Shown piece by piece: positions 45,774 to 54,497 of a stretch of 64,000 nt of DNA. A program made the position numbers and the translations under genes. Every line of letters starts with the position of its first letter. Positions within the stretch are counted from its first letter, which is position 1. This stretch comes from Porifericola rhodea (GTDB lineage Bacteria > Bacteroidota > Bacteroidia > Cytophagales > Cyclobacteriaceae). A model generated the notes under the pieces. It searched no databases and had not been told where the DNA came from. It was given only the letters and a program-made list of their open reading frames with translations. The DNA lies in the NCBI RefSeq assembly GCF_030506305.1, contig NZ_CP119421.1, positions 4,108,501 through 4,172,500 of the forward strand. Reading direction: 5' to 3'.

Positions 45774-46145
45774 TCAGAAATACAGATCCGCTACCGTTAC
45801 ATCATCGGCTGTAATCTGAAAAACCTGTTTGGGTACATCTGCATCAGCAGTGGTGGCAACAAAAGCTACTACATAGGTGCCTGGAAGTATGTTTGTGAAG
45901 ACCACCCTTTCTTCCTCCAACTCTACCTCAGCGCTTTTAAAGGCATTATTGAGTACATAGCTATTCGTTTGCATGCTCTCTATCGGAAAAATTCCCAAGT
46001 GCAAAGTATCTATTAATGGATTACTACCTTGAGATATAGCATGCAGGTTTACTACCAGGTCTCCTAACGTATCAGGCGTATCTTCTTCGCAAGAGGATAG
46101 AAAAAAACTTAGGAGTATCGTTAAAGACAAAAAAAGGTTTTTCAT
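45774..46145 (-). CDS. Small lipoprotein of unknown function
   Basis: A 123-residue protein with a clear lipoprotein signal (C19, FLSSC, then EEDTPD). The mature part is a single beta-rich domain: LGDLVVNLHAI, LHLGIFPI, VVFTNILPGTYVVAFVA. The NILPGTYVV phrase is typical of prealbumin-like or carboxypeptidase-regulatory-like beta-sandwiches. No enzymatic residues are evident. It probably sits on the outer membrane. It diverges from the toxin-antitoxin operon. Confidence 0.75.
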   Translation of the reverse strand: MKNLFLSLTILLSFFLSSCEEDTPDTLGDLVVNLHAISQGSNPLIDTLHLGIFPIESMQTNSYVLNNAFKSAEVELEEERVVFTNILPGTYVVAFVATTADADVPKQVFQITADDVTVADLYF

Positions 46146-46306
46146 TACTATTTACTTATAGTGTTGGCTGTTTGAATATAGTTTTTTCTCAATAAATAGT
46201 CTTCCGTTGCGCTGTGAATAGTGCTAAAATACTGAATTTCAAACTTAATATGCCATTTTTCGTTAAAAATTTGTAAATTGGCGTATTATTTACTATTTAC
46301 TCTATT

Positions 46307-46732
46307 ATGTACGCACACGAATTAAGTTCTATTGTTGAACTGGACGAACTGGCTAAGATTGAAAGCCCTTATGATCTGGTTCGCCTGGCTCGCCGTGGAG
46401 TAACTCGCAATACTCTAAAGACTGTAAGCCAGATTTTAGGCGTATCGCTTAAAGAGCTGGTGCCCAAGTTACCTATCGGTGAAAGGACGCTACAGCGCTA
46501 TAAGGAGGAAGACTATCTGCCCTCTCATGTGAGTGAGCAGATCATACAGTGGGCACAGGTAGCTTTGTTTGGGCGCTCAGTCTTTGCAAGTCCCAGCGTT
46601 TTTCAGCATTGGATGCAGGCCTCCAACCGTGCGCTGGGCAATGTAAAACCTGCCGACCTTCTGGATACCCGGCAGGGTGCCGAATTACTTTTACAACTAT
46701 TAGGACAGATTGAACACGGAGTATATCGTTAA
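46307..46732 (+). CDS. Xre/MbcA/ParS-type antitoxin (DUF2384)
   Basis: A 141-residue protein. The N-terminal half has a helix-turn-helix (about 28-75, with VTRNTLKTVSQILGVSLKEL and GERTLQRY) that would bind the operon promoter. The C-terminal DUF2384 part (about 80-141) includes ALFGRSVFASPSVFQHWMQ and the conserved PADLLDTRQGAELLLQLLGQIEHGVY end. It overlaps the RES toxin gene by one base (TAATG), so the two are translationally coupled. It should neutralise the toxin and repress the operon. Confidence 0.93.
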   Translation: MYAHELSSIVELDELAKIESPYDLVRLARRGVTRNTLKTVSQILGVSLKELVPKLPIGERTLQRYKEEDYLPSHVSEQIIQWAQVALFGRSVFASPSVFQHWMQASNRALGNVKPADLLDTRQGAELLLQLLGQIEHGVYR

Positions 46733-47190
46733 TGTATATTTACAGATTGTGTAAGGCACAGTACCCCGCTCTGGATGGGTACGGAGCTTTTTTGTACGGA
46801 GGAAGGTGGAACTTGCCGGGCAAAGCTGTGGTATACACTGCAGAGAACCGTGCCCTGGCAGCATTAGAGTTTCTGGTGGGAGTGGAGCACCACCGACAGT
46901 TGGGAGCGCTGAGCATGCTTACCATAGAAGTGCCGGAAAGTGTGAGCATAGCTACAGTAGATGTCAAGAAACTGCCCGAAGGCTGGTGGGAGTTTCCTGC
47001 CCCGCAGAGTGTAGCCAGAATAGGAGAAGAGTGGTTAAATGAGGCAAAGCATGGTGTGTTCAAGGTGCCTTCGGTACACATACCTGATGAATGTAATTAC
47101 CTACTTAACCCCAGGCATCCAGACTTCCAAAAAATAACAGTCGTGGAAAACAAGACTTTTGGTTTTGACCATCGCCTGATGAGAGATTGA
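46732..47190 (+). CDS. RES-domain toxin
   Basis: A 152-residue RES protein. Conserved residues are in place: R5 in the first strand, GGRWN at 23-27 with R25, Y35, E46, S114 in VPS and N126. Characterised RES toxins of this type degrade NAD+ or ADP-ribosylate a target, and are blocked by the Xre/DUF2384 partner that here precedes them. Length and motif set look intact, so the pair is likely functional as a type II toxin-antitoxin module. The next gene, a peptidase 44 bases on, may receive read-through. Confidence 0.93.
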   Translation: MYIYRLCKAQYPALDGYGAFLYGGRWNLPGKAVVYTAENRALAALEFLVGVEHHRQLGALSMLTIEVPESVSIATVDVKKLPEGWWEFPAPQSVARIGEEWLNEAKHGVFKVPSVHIPDECNYLLNPRHPDFQKITVVENKTFGFDHRLMRD

Positions 47191-47234
47191 AGTTTATAAG
47201 CATATTAAAAATACACATACTACATATCTAACAC

Positions 47235-48557
47235 ATGAAGAAACTATACTTCTTGAGCCTTCTGATCATGGCTAGTTTATCACTTTCTGCCCAAAATAAA
47301 TTGCTACAAAAGGTAGAAGAGTTTACTAACGAGAATTATGCTTCGCTGGAAGATATCTACCAGCACCTGCATCAGAACCCAGAGCTGTCGGCTAAAGAAG
47401 AAAAGACTTCGGCCCTGATTGCCAAAGAGTTAAAATCTCTGGGCTTTGAAGTGCAGGAAAAACTAGGAATGCACAATCTGGCAGGCGTACTGAAAAATGG
47501 TAAAGGCCCTACTGTACTTATCCGCGCGGATATGGATGCCTTACCCCTGGAAGAAAAAACAGGGCTTCCTTATGCCAGCAAAGCCAGGGGAATAAACCCT
47601 GCCGGAGAAGAAGTGTCAGTAATGCATGCCTGTGGGCATGATATCCATATGACTGTATTTTTAGGAACAGCCCGAGCTCTGGTAGAAACTAAAGACCAGT
47701 GGCAAGGTACCCTGGTAATGGTAGCTCAGTCAGCAGAAGAGATTGGGTTTGGAGCGTATGAACTCTTCAAAGCAAAGTTGTACGACAAAATTCCTCTGCC
47801 AGACTACGCATTAGCTTTACACGATAATGCCTCATTACCAGCCGGAACTTTGGGGTATCGCTCCGGAGCCTTTATGGCTAGTGTAGATATGGTTGATATT
47901 ACTGTGTACGGCGAAGGTGGTCATGGTGCTGCCCCTCATACTACAATAGACCCTATTGTACTAAGTGCCGAAATGATCAGTGCTTTCCAAACTATCGTTA
48001 GTCGGGAAATTAACCCGATAGAGCCAGCAGTAGTAACAGTAGGCTCCATTCATGGAGGAACTGTGCACAACATCATTCCAGATGAGGTGAAAATGCAACT
48101 AACGTTGCGGTCCTATTCTCAGGATGTCAGAAACCAGACGATTGAAGCGCTAGAAAGAATGACAGAGAATATGGCGCGATTGGTCGGGCTGCCAGAAGAA
48201 AAATTCCCTACTATCAAGATTCGTGACCCTCAAACACCGGCAACGATTAATGATCCTGAGCTTACCGAAAGACTGGTAGGGGTATTTAAACAAAATTTTG
48301 GTGATGATAAGGTTGTAGAAATGCCCCCGAATATGGTGGGAGAGGACTTTAGCCGCTTTGGATTACAGGATCAGAAGGTGCCGATCTGTATGTTTTGGCT
48401 GGGAGCAGTAGACCCTGCAAAAGTAGAAGCTGCTAGGGAAGAAGGCAAAGACTTACCGTCACTACATTCACCATTTTTCGCACCGCTACCAGAACCTACT
48501 ATAAAAACCGGAGTGAAAGCTATGAGTGCGGCGGCTTTGGAGCTACTTGTACCATAA
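47235..48557 (+). CDS. Exported M20-family amidohydrolase/peptidase
   Basis: A 440-residue enzyme with signal peptide (about 1-20, ending LSLSAQ). Metal and catalytic residues are visible: C133-G-H135-D136-x-H138, the E168-E169 pair in SAEEIG, and GGHGAAPH in the dimerisation domain. It resembles hippurate / IAA-amino-acid hydrolases, which cleave N-acyl amino acids; an exported version would act in the periplasm. The Cys ligand is typical of the M20D group. It lies 94 bases before the S9 peptidase gene and may share its transcript, suggesting a peptide-processing pair. Confidence 0.9.
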   Translation: MKKLYFLSLLIMASLSLSAQNKLLQKVEEFTNENYASLEDIYQHLHQNPELSAKEEKTSALIAKELKSLGFEVQEKLGMHNLAGVLKNGKGPTVLIRADMDALPLEEKTGLPYASKARGINPAGEEVSVMHACGHDIHMTVFLGTARALVETKDQWQGTLVMVAQSAEEIGFGAYELFKAKLYDKIPLPDYALALHDNASLPAGTLGYRSGAFMASVDMVDITVYGEGGHGAAPHTTIDPIVLSAEMISAFQTIVSREINPIEPAVVTVGSIHGGTVHNIIPDEVKMQLTLRSYSQDVRNQTIEALERMTENMARLVGLPEEKFPTIKIRDPQTPATINDPELTERLVGVFKQNFGDDKVVEMPPNMVGEDFSRFGLQDQKVPICMFWLGAVDPAKVEAAREEGKDLPSLHSPFFAPLPEPTIKTGVKAMSAAALELLVP

Positions 48558-48651
48558 AAGGCCTCTACCGTGCAGCAGGCTTAAAGCAATGAGCTGAGTG
48601 TTGCTGCTGAAAGCACATATTTTCCTAATACCCAATTATATAACCTAATTT

Positions 48652-51369
48652 ATGAGATACAGCTTAGTATGCTTGCTGAGCCTGTGGGCAGGGTGCCTAT
48701 GGGCTCAGGAAAAAAAGTCTGATCCCAGCCGATGGACTCCTGAAGATATCATTAATACAGAGACCATGCGTGAGGTACAGATATCTCCTGACAACAAAAT
48801 GGTGGTCTGGACCAAAAGTAAAGCAGTTAAGGAAAAAGATAAGTTTGTTAGCGATATCTACCTGACTCGTCTGGACGTACGCAAAGAAGATAAGTATCTG
48901 ACAATACCGCTTACTCAAGGCGATGAAAGTGAGCATTCTCCACTGTTTTCCAGAGATAGTGAAACTGTTTATTTTCTTTCCTCAAGAGAAGAGGGCAAAA
49001 AGCTGTGGGCTATGAGCATTTATGGAGGCGAGCCCAAAGAGGTGCATAGCTTTGAAGATGGTATTTCAGATATTAAGTGGTTAAACGATACTACTTTGAC
49101 TTACATTTCGCATGATGGCAAAACCTTGTATGAGCAAAAACTGGAAGAAAAAAAGGACAATACCGTCATAGTAGAAGATACGGTTCACTGGACTACCAAA
49201 AGAGTATATTCCTTTAGCCTCAAAGACAAAAAGGTACAACGCCTTACCGACAATGAATATCCGGTAAGCCAATATGCCGTATCCAGAGATGGACGCTGGC
49301 TCATTGCAGGCTTACTTATGAGCCCGCATTATGCTTCTGATGCCCAGCCCAAAGGTGAGTACTATCTATACAATCTGGAAAGTGGCGAAAAGCGAAGAGT
49401 ACTGCAAAATCTACAGACTCCATCCAGCTTCAAGTTTACACCTGATCAGCAGGGAATGTACTTTACTGCCGAAAAATCAAGTGATCCTGAGTGGAATGGC
49501 GCAGGCATCACAGAACTCTATTATTACAATCTTACCAGCCACTCTTACGATAAATTAAACCTGAATTGGGAATGGGGCCTGGGCGGCGACTATGCATTAA
49601 CCCCCTCTGGACTAATGGCGCATCTGGCGAACGGTGCTACGCGCAAGTTGGCGTATTACCATAAAGATGGAAATTACTGGCAGCAACAGATGATAAGCTT
49701 AGAGGGTAAGGAAGAGCATTTGCGCTTTTTTGAAATCTCGGACGATGGCCAGCAGCTGGTCTATGAGTTTTCTAATGCATCGCAGCTTCCACAATATTAT
49801 GTGGCAGAAGTACAAAGCAGGAGAGGAAAGCTAGCTTTAGATGAGGAAGAAGAGCTGATAAAGCTTAACAAAAAGCTTAGCAAGAAAACGCTCACACGAT
49901 ATGAGGTATACCGCTGGAAGGGGTACCAGGGCGAAGAAGTAAATGGTCTCCTATATTATCCAGAAAATTATGAGGAAGGGAAAAAGTATCCGCTGGTGCT
50001 ATCTATCCACGGCGGTCCCTCAGGCGTTGACCTTGACCTATGGACAGAGCGTTGGTCTACCTACCCAAACATTATGGCTCAACGTGGAGCCTTTGTGCTT
50101 AAACCTAATTATCATGGTTCATCAAACCACGGGTTGGCGTTTGTAGAGTCTATTAAAAAGAATTACTACGAGCCTGAGCTGGTAGATATTATGAATGCGG
50201 TTAATGAGCTGGCAGAAAAAGGTATGGTGGATAAAGAAAAGCTTGGGGTAATGGGATGGTCCAATGGAGCTATACTCACAACTATGTTAACCGTTCGGTA
50301 CCCGGATATTTTTAAAGCTGCTGCACCCGGTGCCGGAGATGTAAACTGGACTTCTGATTTTGGTACCTGCCGCTTTGGTGTACAGTTTGATCAAAGCTAC
50401 TTTGGAGGAGCCCCCTGGGATGATGTTGACGGAAAATTCTACAATGAGAACTATATCATCAAATCCCCATTATTTGAGCTGGAAAAGGTAAAGACGCCTA
50501 CCATTATTTTTCATGGTAGTGAAGACCGGGCAGTACCGCGTGATCAGGGCTGGGAGTACTATCGTGCTTTACAGCAAAACAAGCAGGCTCCGGTGCGTTT
50601 CGTGTGGTTTCCCGGGCAGCCCCACGGATTGCAGAAGATCACCCATCAGCTACGTAAAATGAATGAAGAGCTAGACTGGTTTGATCAGCACCTCTTTAAA
50701 ACCTACGAAGCTGAGAATGAAGCCCTGAAAGAAGATAGTCCACTGGCTATGTTGCTTAAAAAGGATAAAGCTGCAAAAGAAGGCCATCTTTATGGGGTAA
50801 TCAAAAACGAAAAGCTGCTTCCGGAAGTGGTAGCTCTGGATAAAGATACTATAGCAGTAGGCAGGTTTGAGGTGACTCATGCTCAGTATCAGGCGTACAA
50901 AAAAGAGCATTCTTTTAACCCACTGCAATCCAACTACCCAGTGCATAACGTAAGTATAGCAGAAGCAAAAGCTTATGTGCAGTGGCTAAACGAAGTAAGT
51001 GGAGACTCATACCGTTTGCCTACTGTCAAGGAGGCGACAAAGTGGCATGAAATGGCCCGTAAAAATGCTAATAAAGAAAATACACTGAACTATTGGTCTG
51101 GGTTTGACATTACGAAAGAAGAAATCGCGCAGCTTCAGCAAAAAATTGATGAGGAAAAACCATCTCTAATTAAAGAAGTAGGAAGCCATGCTCCTCTAAA
51201 AATTAACGATGCGGAAATCTATGATTTGGGAGGCAATGTAGCTGAGTACCATAGTGAGGGTAACACTTATGGTTATAGCGCCTACGACTATGCTGATCCT
51301 AATGACCAGAACAGTAAATCAGATCAACAAAAATATTACGGTTTCAGAATCGTAAAACAAGCTCAATAA
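48652..51369 (+). CDS. S9 prolyl-oligopeptidase-type peptidase fused to an FGE/SUMF1-like domain
   Basis: A 905-residue protein with signal peptide (about 1-19, ending LWAQ). A beta-propeller part (about 30-400) precedes the alpha/beta-hydrolase domain (about 415-685) with S537 in GWSNG, D625 in GSEDRAVP and H658 in PGQPHG. A further domain (about 715-905) has the hallmarks of a formylglycine-generating-enzyme fold: VGRFEVTHAQYQAY, YPVHNVSIAEAKAYVQWLN, YRLPTVKEATKW, DLGGNVAEY and YGFRIVK. It lacks the cysteine pair needed for FGE catalysis, having no Cys after C573, and the loop after GNVAEY is short. The C-terminal domain is therefore probably a binding module. The peptidase should act in the periplasm on oligopeptides. 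Confidence 0.88.
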   Translation: MRYSLVCLLSLWAGCLWAQEKKSDPSRWTPEDIINTETMREVQISPDNKMVVWTKSKAVKEKDKFVSDIYLTRLDVRKEDKYLTIPLTQGDESEHSPLFSRDSETVYFLSSREEGKKLWAMSIYGGEPKEVHSFEDGISDIKWLNDTTLTYISHDGKTLYEQKLEEKKDNTVIVEDTVHWTTKRVYSFSLKDKKVQRLTDNEYPVSQYAVSRDGRWLIAGLLMSPHYASDAQPKGEYYLYNLESGEKRRVLQNLQTPSSFKFTPDQQGMYFTAEKSSDPEWNGAGITELYYYNLTSHSYDKLNLNWEWGLGGDYALTPSGLMAHLANGATRKLAYYHKDGNYWQQQMISLEGKEEHLRFFEISDDGQQLVYEFSNASQLPQYYVAEVQSRRGKLALDEEEELIKLNKKLSKKTLTRYEVYRWKGYQGEEVNGLLYYPENYEEGKKYPLVLSIHGGPSGVDLDLWTERWSTYPNIMAQRGAFVLKPNYHGSSNHGLAFVESIKKNYYEPELVDIMNAVNELAEKGMVDKEKLGVMGWSNGAILTTMLTVRYPDIFKAAAPGAGDVNWTSDFGTCRFGVQFDQSYFGGAPWDDVDGKFYNENYIIKSPLFELEKVKTPTIIFHGSEDRAVPRDQGWEYYRALQQNKQAPVRFVWFPGQPHGLQKITHQLRKMNEELDWFDQHLFKTYEAENEALKEDSPLAMLLKKDKAAKEGHLYGVIKNEKLLPEVVALDKDTIAVGRFEVTHAQYQAYKKEHSFNPLQSNYPVHNVSIAEAKAYVQWLNEVSGDSYRLPTVKEATKWHEMARKNANKENTLNYWSGFDITKEEIAQLQQKIDEEKPSLIKEVGSHAPLKINDAEIYDLGGNVAEYHSEGNTYGYSAYDYADPNDQNSKSDQQKYYGFRIVKQAQ

Positions 51370-51404
51370 TGCATGGCTCATTTAGGGTTATGTTATTTAT
51401 AAGT

Positions 51405-51437
51405 AAACCAATTGGCCAGGTGGTCAATTGGTTTTTT
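51405..51437. terminator. Terminator between convergent S9 peptidase and YheT-like genes
   Basis: Arms AAACCAATTGGCCA and TGGTCAATTGGTTT pair with one G-U around a short loop, followed by a T-run and preceded by A's. It can act in both directions. Confidence 0.8.
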
Positions 51438-51438
51438 G

Positions 51439-52428
51439 TTAGTAAGACCTGCCTTGCAACTTTGCTTTTGCAAAAGTGACTGCCCGATCCTCCGACCAGT
51501 AATTGTCGTCTGCTCCCGCCCCACGAGGCATAAAGCCTACGTGTCCGCCACTTAGTGGGGTTTCCAGATGAACATAAGGATGGTCTCTAAGCATTTCTAC
51601 TGGGTAGCATTTGTCAGAGAGAAAAGGGTCATTTTTCGCATTTACCAGCAAAGTTGGCACCTTAATATCTTCCAAATAATACAGGCTGCTACAGTGAGTG
51701 TAGTAGTCCATTGCGTCTTTAAAGCCATGGAGGGGAGCAGTATAAAAATCGTCAAAATCTTTCAGGCTTTTGATTTGGTTAAAATGCATTGTACTTAGGT
51801 CATTAGGCATGTGAAGCACCTTTTGGCTTACCTTCTTTTTCAGGTTTTTTAGAAAACGACGGCTGTACACAAAATTGGCAGGGGAGCTGATTTGCTCTGA
51901 ACAGGTATATAAATCTAAAGGTACAGAAAAAGCCACTCCCACTTTTACTTGCGGGGGCAGTTTGTCTCCAGACTCACCCAAATATTTTAGTGTGAGGTTT
52001 CCTCCCAGGCTAAAACCTACCAAAGTTATGCTTTTGTATTGCTTTTGACTTAGCGCATGACTAATCACAAGATCCAGGTCGTCGGTAGCTCCGCTATGGT
52101 AAAACCTGAGTGTATGGTTAATTTCACCCCCACACCCCCTAAAGTTCCAGGCGAGTGCATCCCAACTGGCACGGTTAAAAGCCCGTACCATGCCTAAAAT
52201 ATAAGGGCGGTTGCTGTCACCTTCAAGTCCGTGAGATATGATTACTAATCTATCTGACTCTGCCACGGACCAATCCAGCAATAGAAAATCATCGTCAGGT
52301 GTGTGCAGGCGCTGTCGCTCGTAGTTTACCGACTCAACTTTACGAAATTGGGAGGGGATTATTGTCTGCAAATGACCATTAAAGAGCCAGTAAGGGGGTT
52401 GATAATCAGTAAATTGTGACCAGGACAT
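51439..52428 (-). CDS. YheT-family alpha/beta hydrolase
   Basis: A 329-residue hydrolase of the YheT (UPF0017/EMB8) family. Hallmarks are NGHLQTI at 17-23, SHGLEGDSNRPY at 65-76, WNFRGCGGE near 94-102, the nucleophile S140 in GFSLGGN, the acidic residue in VNAKNDPF near 262-269 and GGHVGF near the C-terminus. No signal peptide, so cytoplasmic. The family are esterases of poorly known substrates. It diverges from the symporter operon at 52576. Confidence 0.92.
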   Translation of the reverse strand: MSWSQFTDYQPPYWLFNGHLQTIIPSQFRKVESVNYERQRLHTPDDDFLLLDWSVAESDRLVIISHGLEGDSNRPYILGMVRAFNRASWDALAWNFRGCGGEINHTLRFYHSGATDDLDLVISHALSQKQYKSITLVGFSLGGNLTLKYLGESGDKLPPQVKVGVAFSVPLDLYTCSEQISSPANFVYSRRFLKNLKKKVSQKVLHMPNDLSTMHFNQIKSLKDFDDFYTAPLHGFKDAMDYYTHCSSLYYLEDIKVPTLLVNAKNDPFLSDKCYPVEMLRDHPYVHLETPLSGGHVGFMPRGAGADDNYWSEDRAVTFAKAKLQGRSY

Positions 52429-52471
52429 GAGGGCTAAACGTTCAGTAATTTTAGATAAACAGAATGTTTTA

Positions 52472-52479
52472 TAACTTTG
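52472..52479 (+). promoter_or_regulatory. Possible -7 promoter element before the symporter operon
   Basis: TAACTTTG is an exact match to the Bacteroidota TAnnTTTG element, about 97 bases before the symporter ATG. The -33 region upstream is only AT-rich, without a clear TTTG. Confidence 0.3.
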
Positions 52480-52575
52480 TGTTTTTAAAATTCGGGGCCA
52501 AGGTAATCATTTTTGTTGGGCTTAATTGTCCTTTTACATCAAACCTTAGCCTGTTCTTCCGGTTAAATATTTAGC

Positions 52576-54042
52576 ATGCACATTATTGATATTCTTATTT
52601 TTGTAGTCTACATGGTAGCCATGTTAGGCGTGGGGTTTTTCTTTTTTTCCAAAAACGAGGGTACAGAAGATTATTATGTAGGAGGTAGGAAAATGAATAG
52701 CTGGCACATTGGTCTGTCAGTAGTAGCTACCGATGTAGGCGGTGGCTTCTCAGTAGGCTTAGGTGGGCTCGGCTTTGTAATGGGACTCTCTGGCTCATGG
52801 ATGTTGTTCACCGGCTTAATAGGTGCCTGGCTGGCAGCAGTGTTTCTTATCCCTCTGGTAAAAGGCAATAAAGCCTTTGATAAATTTTACACCTTCCCTC
52901 AGATATTTGGCTATTTCTACGATAAAAAAACAGCCCTGCTGGCTGGTCTTATCTCGGCAGTAGGCTACACAGGCTTTACCAGCTCTCAAATACTGGCGGG
53001 GGCAAAACTGGCCTCAGGTACTTTTGTAGATCTGGATATGAATACCGCACTCTGGGTTATGGGCGCTGTTGCGGTCATATATACCGTATTGGGAGGAATA
53101 AAGGCCGTAATTTATACTGATACAGTACAGTGGATCATTCTGATGTGTGGTCTCATATTTATTGGCTTGCCTATAGCCTATACTGCGGTAGGAGGCTGGG
53201 AGTCTATTAAAGCAACAGTAGCCCCAGAAATGCTTACATTTACTAATATAAGCTGGCAAGATATGGTCAATTGGGGTGTCACTATCATTCCTATTTGGTT
53301 TGTCGCCATGACTTTGTACCAAAGAATTTACGCTTCTAGGGATGAAAAAACGGCTCGAAAAGCCTGGTTTATTGCGGGAGTATTTGAGTGGCCCATTATG
53401 GCGTTTATGGGAGTGGCTTTGGGCCTATTGGCCAAGGTTGGTGCTGATCAGGGAATGTTTGATTACCTGGGAGCAGAAAACGTATCGGCTACCGACCCGG
53501 AAACAGGTTTGCCTATGCTGCTCAGAACCGTATTGCCAGTCGGGCTGATGGGTCTGGTAATGTCAGCGTATTTTTCTGCTGTGCTCTCTACAGCAGATAG
53601 CTGTCTGATGGCCGCATCCGGAAACATTGTCTCTGACCTTTTGTGTAAAATTTTTCCTATTAATGAAAATGGTAAATCTTTTTTAGTGATCTCTCAGGGG
53701 GTAACCTTTATTTTGGGAGTGTTGGCAGTAGGTCTAGCCTGGAAAATGACCAATGTGCTAAATTTAATGCTGTACTCTTATGCCTTTCTGGTATCGGGCT
53801 TACTTATACCTATATTAGGAGCACTTTTCTGGAAAAAGGGCAACTCTATTGCCGCCTTTAGTTCTATGCTTACCGGTGGCTGTGTTACGGTAGGCTTATC
53901 CCTACTCATACCTGCGGAGCAGATGCCGCTGGGCTTGGATGCTAACGTCTTTGGTATCCTTGGTGCACTAATAATCTTTGTGACACTATCTTACGTTATT
54001 CCTAATAAACAAATAGAAAACAAATCTTTGAAATACTCATAA
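52576..54042 (+). CDS. Sodium:solute symporter family (SSS) transporter
   Basis: A 488-residue inner-membrane symporter with about 12-13 hydrophobic segments starting at residue 3. FFFSKNEGTEDYYVGGRKMNSW and the GGGFSVGLGGLGFVMG glycine-rich segment (about 55-72) are typical of SSS members, as is VLGGIKAVIYTDTVQW near 175-190. It differs from the larger symporter at 10024. The next genes, eight and then six bases apart, are a GNAT acetyltransferase and a PLP racemase, so the cargo is probably an amino acid or related compound. That is inference from context. Confidence 0.92.
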   Translation: MHIIDILIFVVYMVAMLGVGFFFFSKNEGTEDYYVGGRKMNSWHIGLSVVATDVGGGFSVGLGGLGFVMGLSGSWMLFTGLIGAWLAAVFLIPLVKGNKAFDKFYTFPQIFGYFYDKKTALLAGLISAVGYTGFTSSQILAGAKLASGTFVDLDMNTALWVMGAVAVIYTVLGGIKAVIYTDTVQWIILMCGLIFIGLPIAYTAVGGWESIKATVAPEMLTFTNISWQDMVNWGVTIIPIWFVAMTLYQRIYASRDEKTARKAWFIAGVFEWPIMAFMGVALGLLAKVGADQGMFDYLGAENVSATDPETGLPMLLRTVLPVGLMGLVMSAYFSAVLSTADSCLMAASGNIVSDLLCKIFPINENGKSFLVISQGVTFILGVLAVGLAWKMTNVLNLMLYSYAFLVSGLLIPILGALFWKKGNSIAAFSSMLTGGCVTVGLSLLIPAEQMPLGLDANVFGILGALIIFVTLSYVIPNKQIENKSLKYS

Positions 54043-54050
54043 CATAACTT

Positions 54051-54491
54051 ATGGACTTTACTTTTTTAACCGCAATAGATCGCGCAACCATCCTGGTCAA
54101 AAACGAAATCGCAGAATTTCTGTATACTCACCTTGACGAGTTTGGTGACGAGGTTCAAGACATTAAAAAATGTCTGGATTATGCGCTAAGCAATTATCCT
54201 CACCAAGGGGGATTTGTACTTTTAGCTAAAGAAAACGACCAGATTGTTGGTGCTGTGGTGATGTGCCAGACTGGTATGGAAGGTTATGTGCCGGAAAACC
54301 TTTTAGTTTACATTGCTGTTCATCGTGAGTACAGGGGTAAAGGCCTGGGCAAACAACTCATGCAAAGAGCTATTGATATGGCCAAAGGCAACATTGCCCT
54401 GCATGTGGAGCCTAATAACCCTGCTAAATTTCTTTACGAAAAATTGGGCTTCTCCAATAAGTATTTAGAAATGAGATTACAGAAGAAATAA
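54051..54491 (+). CDS. GNAT-family N-acetyltransferase
   Basis: A 146-residue acyl-CoA-dependent acetyltransferase. Motif A is present as HREYRGKGLGKQLM (about 94-107), preceded by the LLVYIAV strand and followed by NNPAKFLYEKLGF, the usual motif B. It likely acetylates an amine of a small metabolite. Eight bases after the symporter and six before the racemase, it is surely in the same operon, which hints at an amino acid or D-amino acid as acceptor. Confidence 0.9.
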   Translation: MDFTFLTAIDRATILVKNEIAEFLYTHLDEFGDEVQDIKKCLDYALSNYPHQGGFVLLAKENDQIVGAVVMCQTGMEGYVPENLLVYIAVHREYRGKGLGKQLMQRAIDMAKGNIALHVEPNNPAKFLYEKLGFSNKYLEMRLQKK

Positions 54492-54497
54492 ATAGCA

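Noticed and set aside
50790-51369. FGE-like domain as the maturase for the nearby sulfatases
   Set aside because: It is part of the S9 peptidase reading frame and has no cysteines for the oxidation chemistry.
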